Positions 62,080 to 64,000 of a DNA stretch of 64,000 nucleotides are shown piece by piece. Within the stretch, counting starts at the first letter, position 1. Every line of letters starts with the position of its first letter. The stretch lies in contig CAYNLK010000002.1 in assembly GCA_964398055.1 (NCBI GenBank), positions 196,228 to 260,227 on the forward strand, in the 5' to 3' direction. The notes beneath the pieces were generated by a model that ran no database searches, was not told where the DNA came from, and worked only from the letters and a program-made list of their open reading frames with translations. Source of the DNA: CAYNLK01 sp964398055. GTDB taxonomy: Bacteria > Chloroflexota > Anaerolineae > 4572-78 > J111. The position numbers and the translations under genes are program-made.

Positions 62080-62570
62080 CAAGGCACCCAGTTTGATTTG
62101 GCAATGAGGATTTGCTCCGGTTCAGCCGGGTCGTTGGTTTTGACCCGCACGTGAAACTCGTGGGGACCGTCCATGCCGGCGTGCATCATGTAATCCATGG
62201 TCAAAAAGGCCGCCTGGCCCGGCTCGATGGTCGTCGAACTGACGACGGCGCGGGGCGGTCAGCAGCCCTCGATCAACTCGACCTGCGGCTGACCCAGGAT
62301 GGTCAGCGTTTGATCGCCCACATTACTCAGGCGAAAGGTGGTCCGTACCGGCGTGTCAATTTTAACATCGCCTTCATCGATCACCGCCTGGTCAACCTTG
62401 AGTTTGGGTCCCCCCGAAACCTCAGGCGCGGCGGCAGGTGGGGCCGGCGCGGTGGGGCGCCACAGCAGCAGCCCGCCGCCAACCACCAACAACAGCGCCC
62501 CGGCCACCAGTAGCCAGGGCAACTGGCGCGATGAGGTCTGTTGGGTTTTGGGTTTATTTTTTTTGCTCAT
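62079..62570 (-). CDS. Membrane-anchored DUF1573-like selenoprotein with CU motif
   Basis: A 163-residue protein if UGA at 62259-62261 is read as selenocysteine (U104). One membrane helix (18-37) anchors an outer Ig-like DUF1573-type domain. Up to the UGA: GDQTLTILGQPQVELIEGC; after it: PPRAVVSSTTIEPGQAAF and MDYMMHAGMDGPHEF. The domain's strands run on through the UGA, giving a C103-U104 redox pair, and the frame stops exactly at the start of the next gene (TGATG). Start ATG 62570 follows GAGG. A Met/His cluster after the CU pair may bind copper. A Cys-Cys homologue would prove the case. Confidence 0.82.
62230..62246 (-). promoter_or_regulatory. SECIS hairpin of the DUF1573-like selenoprotein
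   Basis: Twelve nt after the UGA: GTCGTC-AGTTC-GACGAC, a perfect 6-bp stem with GU in a 5-nt loop. Spacing and loop match the SelB-binding SECIS of bacterial selenoprotein mRNAs. Confidence 0.75.
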
Positions 62571-62594
62571 TGTATCGTCCTCGATCAAGACTTA

Positions 62595-63059
62595 TCAACC
62601 ATGCCCCGGTTCACGGGGCGGAAAACGCCACAGATAAAATAGGGTTCCGGCCAGGGCCACCAGCATCAATCCCATGGCCCGCAGCAGCACCAGGTTGGGG
62701 CCGACAACCAGCTCGCCGATCATAAAGGGGTGAAGCGTACCGCAACTGACCGAGCAGCGATAGCGAAACTTGCCGACCTGATCGACCACAAACTCGACCT
62801 GCTGCGAGATGCCCGGCTCAAACCTGACCGAGATGCCATGCCCATCAAGATAAAAGCCGTGGACCACATCCGCGGCTTGCAGGGTCAGGCGGATACGGTC
62901 GCCCCGGTTGACCCGCAGCACCGGCGGGTCAAACGAAAACTGATCGGCGGTCATGGTAATTTCATGGGTAACCGGGCTGGCAGCAAACGGGATTGGCACC
63001 AGCAGCACCAGCAGAGCCAACCCGGCAAAAGGCCACAAACTCAGCAAGCGGGTCCGCAT
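62595..63059 (-). CDS. CuA-type cupredoxin, membrane anchored
   Basis: A 154-residue protein. After an N-terminal signal/anchor (about 4-27) is a cupredoxin with H67 and C102-x3-C106-x3-H110-x2-M113 (CSVSCGTLHPFM), again the full CuA ligand set. A second membrane helix (about 124-145) ends the chain, so the copper domain lies outside the membrane. It overlaps the stop of the PCYCGC selenoprotein gene by one base (TAATG). It differs from the 59645 product in having no heme domain. It is likely an electron carrier or copper donor. Confidence 0.82.
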   Translation of the reverse strand: MRTRLLSLWPFAGLALLVLLVPIPFAASPVTHEITMTADQFSFDPPVLRVNRGDRIRLTLQAADVVHGFYLDGHGISVRFEPGISQQVEFVVDQVGKFRYRCSVSCGTLHPFMIGELVVGPNLVLLRAMGLMLVALAGTLFYLWRFPPREPGHG

Positions 63060-63514
63060 TATTGAATCGGCTCGGTATTGGTGGGTGGGCCATACTTGCT
63101 GTATTCTGCATCGATATAGGCCCGAATCTCTTTCGGCGCTTTACCCTCTTGCATCAGCCGCATCACGTCACGCGTGATATCGATACAGATGGTTCAGCCA
63201 AAGGCGTGATTATCGAATTCAATCGAGCCATCGGCGTGAATATCTTTGACGTAGCAGTGCAGATTGCTCTGGTGGCCTATGGCCCCGCAGCCGCAGTAGC
63301 AGGGGAAGGCGCTCAACACGGCGGGGTTGGCGATGGCGAAGCGATAGGCTTCTTTGACCTGCGGCGGCGCGTTCCGGACAAACTCCGGCAGGGCCGACTC
63401 TGGGGCCAGGTTCAGTTGGTTAGCCGCCGGGCCGGTTGAGGAACCGCAGCCGCTGATGGCCAGGGCTAAGAGCGCCAACAATCCGGTCATCAGAATAATT
63501 AAGCGTGGTTTCAT
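63059..63514 (-). CDS. PCYCGC-motif lipoprotein, selenoprotein with UxxC
   Basis: A 151-residue lipoprotein (lipobox ISGC, C23). It has PCYCGCG (71-77), SNLHCYVKDIHADG (C87) and then FDNHAFG followed by UGA (63194-63196, codon 107). Past the UGA the frame continues as TICIDITRDVMRLMQEGK and EIRAYIDAEYSKYG, which fits the remainder of the PCYCGC family as I know it, and stops in overlap with the next start. The family has CxxC here, so the protein has U107-T-I-C110. Start ATG 63514 has only a weak ribosome site. A thiol/selenol redox or metal-handling role outside the cell is likely; nothing is known in detail. Confidence 0.85.
63162..63178 (-). promoter_or_regulatory. SECIS hairpin of the PCYCGC selenoprotein
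   Basis: Fifteen nt after the UGA: ATCACG-CGTGA-CGTGAT, a perfect 6-bp stem with GU in a 5-nt loop. Confidence 0.75.
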
Positions 63515-63595
63515 TCTTTCTACAACCTCAGCTATACAGTAGGGAGTCGTCACGAGCCTGACGGCGCACCACCGATAATGAAAATGGGGAGTACG

Positions 63596-63682
63596 ACGGC
63601 TTAAGCCGTCGCGCTCCAGTTTATTTACAGGAGATGTTCCAATTTTTGGAAGCAATAGGGGCGAACGGCCGTTCGCCCCTAC
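63596..63682. repeat. Two palindromes upstream of the PCYCGC gene
   Basis: GACGGCTTAAGCCGTC (about 63596-63611) and AGGGGCGAACGGCCGTTCGCCCCT (about 63658-63681) are perfect palindromes. The second is a type commonly dispersed in bacterial genomes. They lie between the DUF302 gene and the selenoprotein gene; a terminator or processing role is possible. Confidence 0.6.
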
Positions 63683-63714
63683 CTTAGTTGTAATTACACA
63701 ATCAAGCCATTGGG

Positions 63715-64000
63715 CTAGAGAGCGGCCAACTTCTCGGTCACCCGAGTTAAACGAGATCGAGCTTCTGTGGCCACTTTTTGCATGGCAGGCTTATCAACAA
63801 TGCCCAGCATGGCGAGTGGATCCACAATCGAAACGGTTGACTGGCCCTCGTCGGTTTCATAGACGATGACATTGCACGGCAGCAGTAGACCAATTTCTAA
63901 CTCGTGCTGCAAAGCCTGGTAGGCCAGGTTGGGGTTGCAGGCCCCCAGAGCAACTGTGATAAAAGTCAAAAAAGGAGTTAGGAAATAACAGGCTTCCAAT
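63715..64000 (-). CDS. DUF302 family protein, 5' end outside the window
   Basis: The C-terminal 94 codons of a protein whose start lies beyond base 64000. It carries the DUF302 signature: ALGACNPNLAYQALQHELEIGLLLPCNVIVYETDEG, then SIVDPLAMLGIVDKPAM. DUF302 proteins are small soluble proteins of unknown function, often near sulfur or metal-redox genes. The segment just before ALGACNP (FLTPFLTFITV) looks less typical. It is on the same strand as the selenoprotein operon but separated by about 200 bp with palindromes, so it may be a separate unit. Confidence 0.75.
   Translation of the reverse strand, partial: LEACYFLTPFLTFITVALGACNPNLAYQALQHELEIGLLLPCNVIVYETDEGQSTVSIVDPLAMLGIVDKPAMQKVATEARSRLTRVTEKLAAL

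Noticed and set aside
62259..62588. A complete or truncated 103-residue membrane protein ending in EGC, or a pseudogene
   Set aside because: The frame continues through the UGA with conserved-looking sequence, a hairpin at SECIS spacing, and a stop in perfect overlap with the next gene. Sec read-through explains it better than a nonsense mutation.
63194..63655. A PCYCGC protein ending at HAFG
   Set aside because: It would lack the last third of the family, while the same frame supplies it past the UGA. The N-terminal extension before ATG 63514 is also untenable because it precedes the signal peptide.
1..64000. tRNA, rRNA or CRISPR arrays
   Set aside because: I looked for T-loop words, rRNA-like stretches and regularly spaced long direct repeats and found none convincing; a tRNAscan or CRISPR finder could confirm.

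Overview
The window looks like a chromosome segment of an uncultured or little-studied member of the Chloroflexota, probably Anaerolineae-like. The evidence is gene content and style, not a marker phylogeny: SARP/AfsR-type BTAD regulators with TPRs, membrane 7TM-GAF-HTH receptors, secreted proteins ending in a short LPxIxxN-type tail, an archaeal-type thiolase/HMG-CoA synthase/DUF35 set beside a class II HMG-CoA reductase, and moderately GC-rich genes separated by AT-rich spacers full of small palindromic repeats.

Layout. 1-7.8 kb (+): the end of a PhnE-like permease, then a nucleoside-type ABC transporter (ATPase and two permeases) interleaved with a nucleoside hydrolase, an MntA/HepT toxin-antitoxin pair and a URO-D family protein. 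8-12.6 kb: an orphan DarG-like macrodomain protein, a Ste24-like protease, a membrane GAF-HTH receptor and a GNAT. 12.8-17.1 kb (-): upper mevalonate pathway. 17.3-20.9 kb (-): SecDF and Lgt. 21-24.3 kb (+): a partner-switching module (PP2C phosphatase with a kinase-like domain, two STAS proteins, a receiver protein). 24.4-31 kb: ClpC, ribosomal protein S1, RidA, IMP dehydrogenase, TrmL. 31-45 kb: secreted proteins, RimO, a giant BTAD regulator, DUF1684 protein and a CopA copper ATPase. 45.2-51.2 kb (+): ECF sigma factor, putative anti-sigma factor, secreted low-complexity proteins, a TolB-like lipoprotein and a TadE-like pilus protein.

51.4-56.2 kb (-) is a selenium operon: yedE - tusA - cysteine desulfurase/selenocysteine lyase - DUF3343 - yedF - selD. 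It is preceded by a structured leader whose 12-bp closing helix is mutually exclusive with a strong intrinsic terminator, so it is a candidate riboswitch. selD itself reads through an in-frame UGA at the active-site position and is a selenoprotein.

56.5-59.3 kb (-): an HtrA-like protease and a BglII-like restriction-modification pair. 59.6-64 kb (-): a tightly coupled operon of a DUF302 protein, a PCYCGC lipoprotein, a CuA cupredoxin, a membrane-anchored DUF1573-like protein, a polyferredoxin and a CuA-cytochrome c fusion. Two of these genes look truncated in a plain translation but continue in frame through a UGA into conserved sequence ending exactly at the next gene's start. Each UGA is followed 12-15 nt later by a 6-bp hairpin with GU in a 5-nt loop, as expected of bacterial SECIS elements. 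I read them as two selenoproteins (UxxC and CU motifs) in an extracytoplasmic copper/iron-sulfur/heme electron-transfer system of unknown substrate. This is the most interesting part of the window.

The intergenic DNA also carries two MITE-like elements with terminal inverted repeats and target-site duplications, a dispersed palindrome family (core AAGTGACCGGCACTT), and heptanucleotide repeat arrays, one of which lies in frame inside copA. I saw no rRNA, tRNA or CRISPR.
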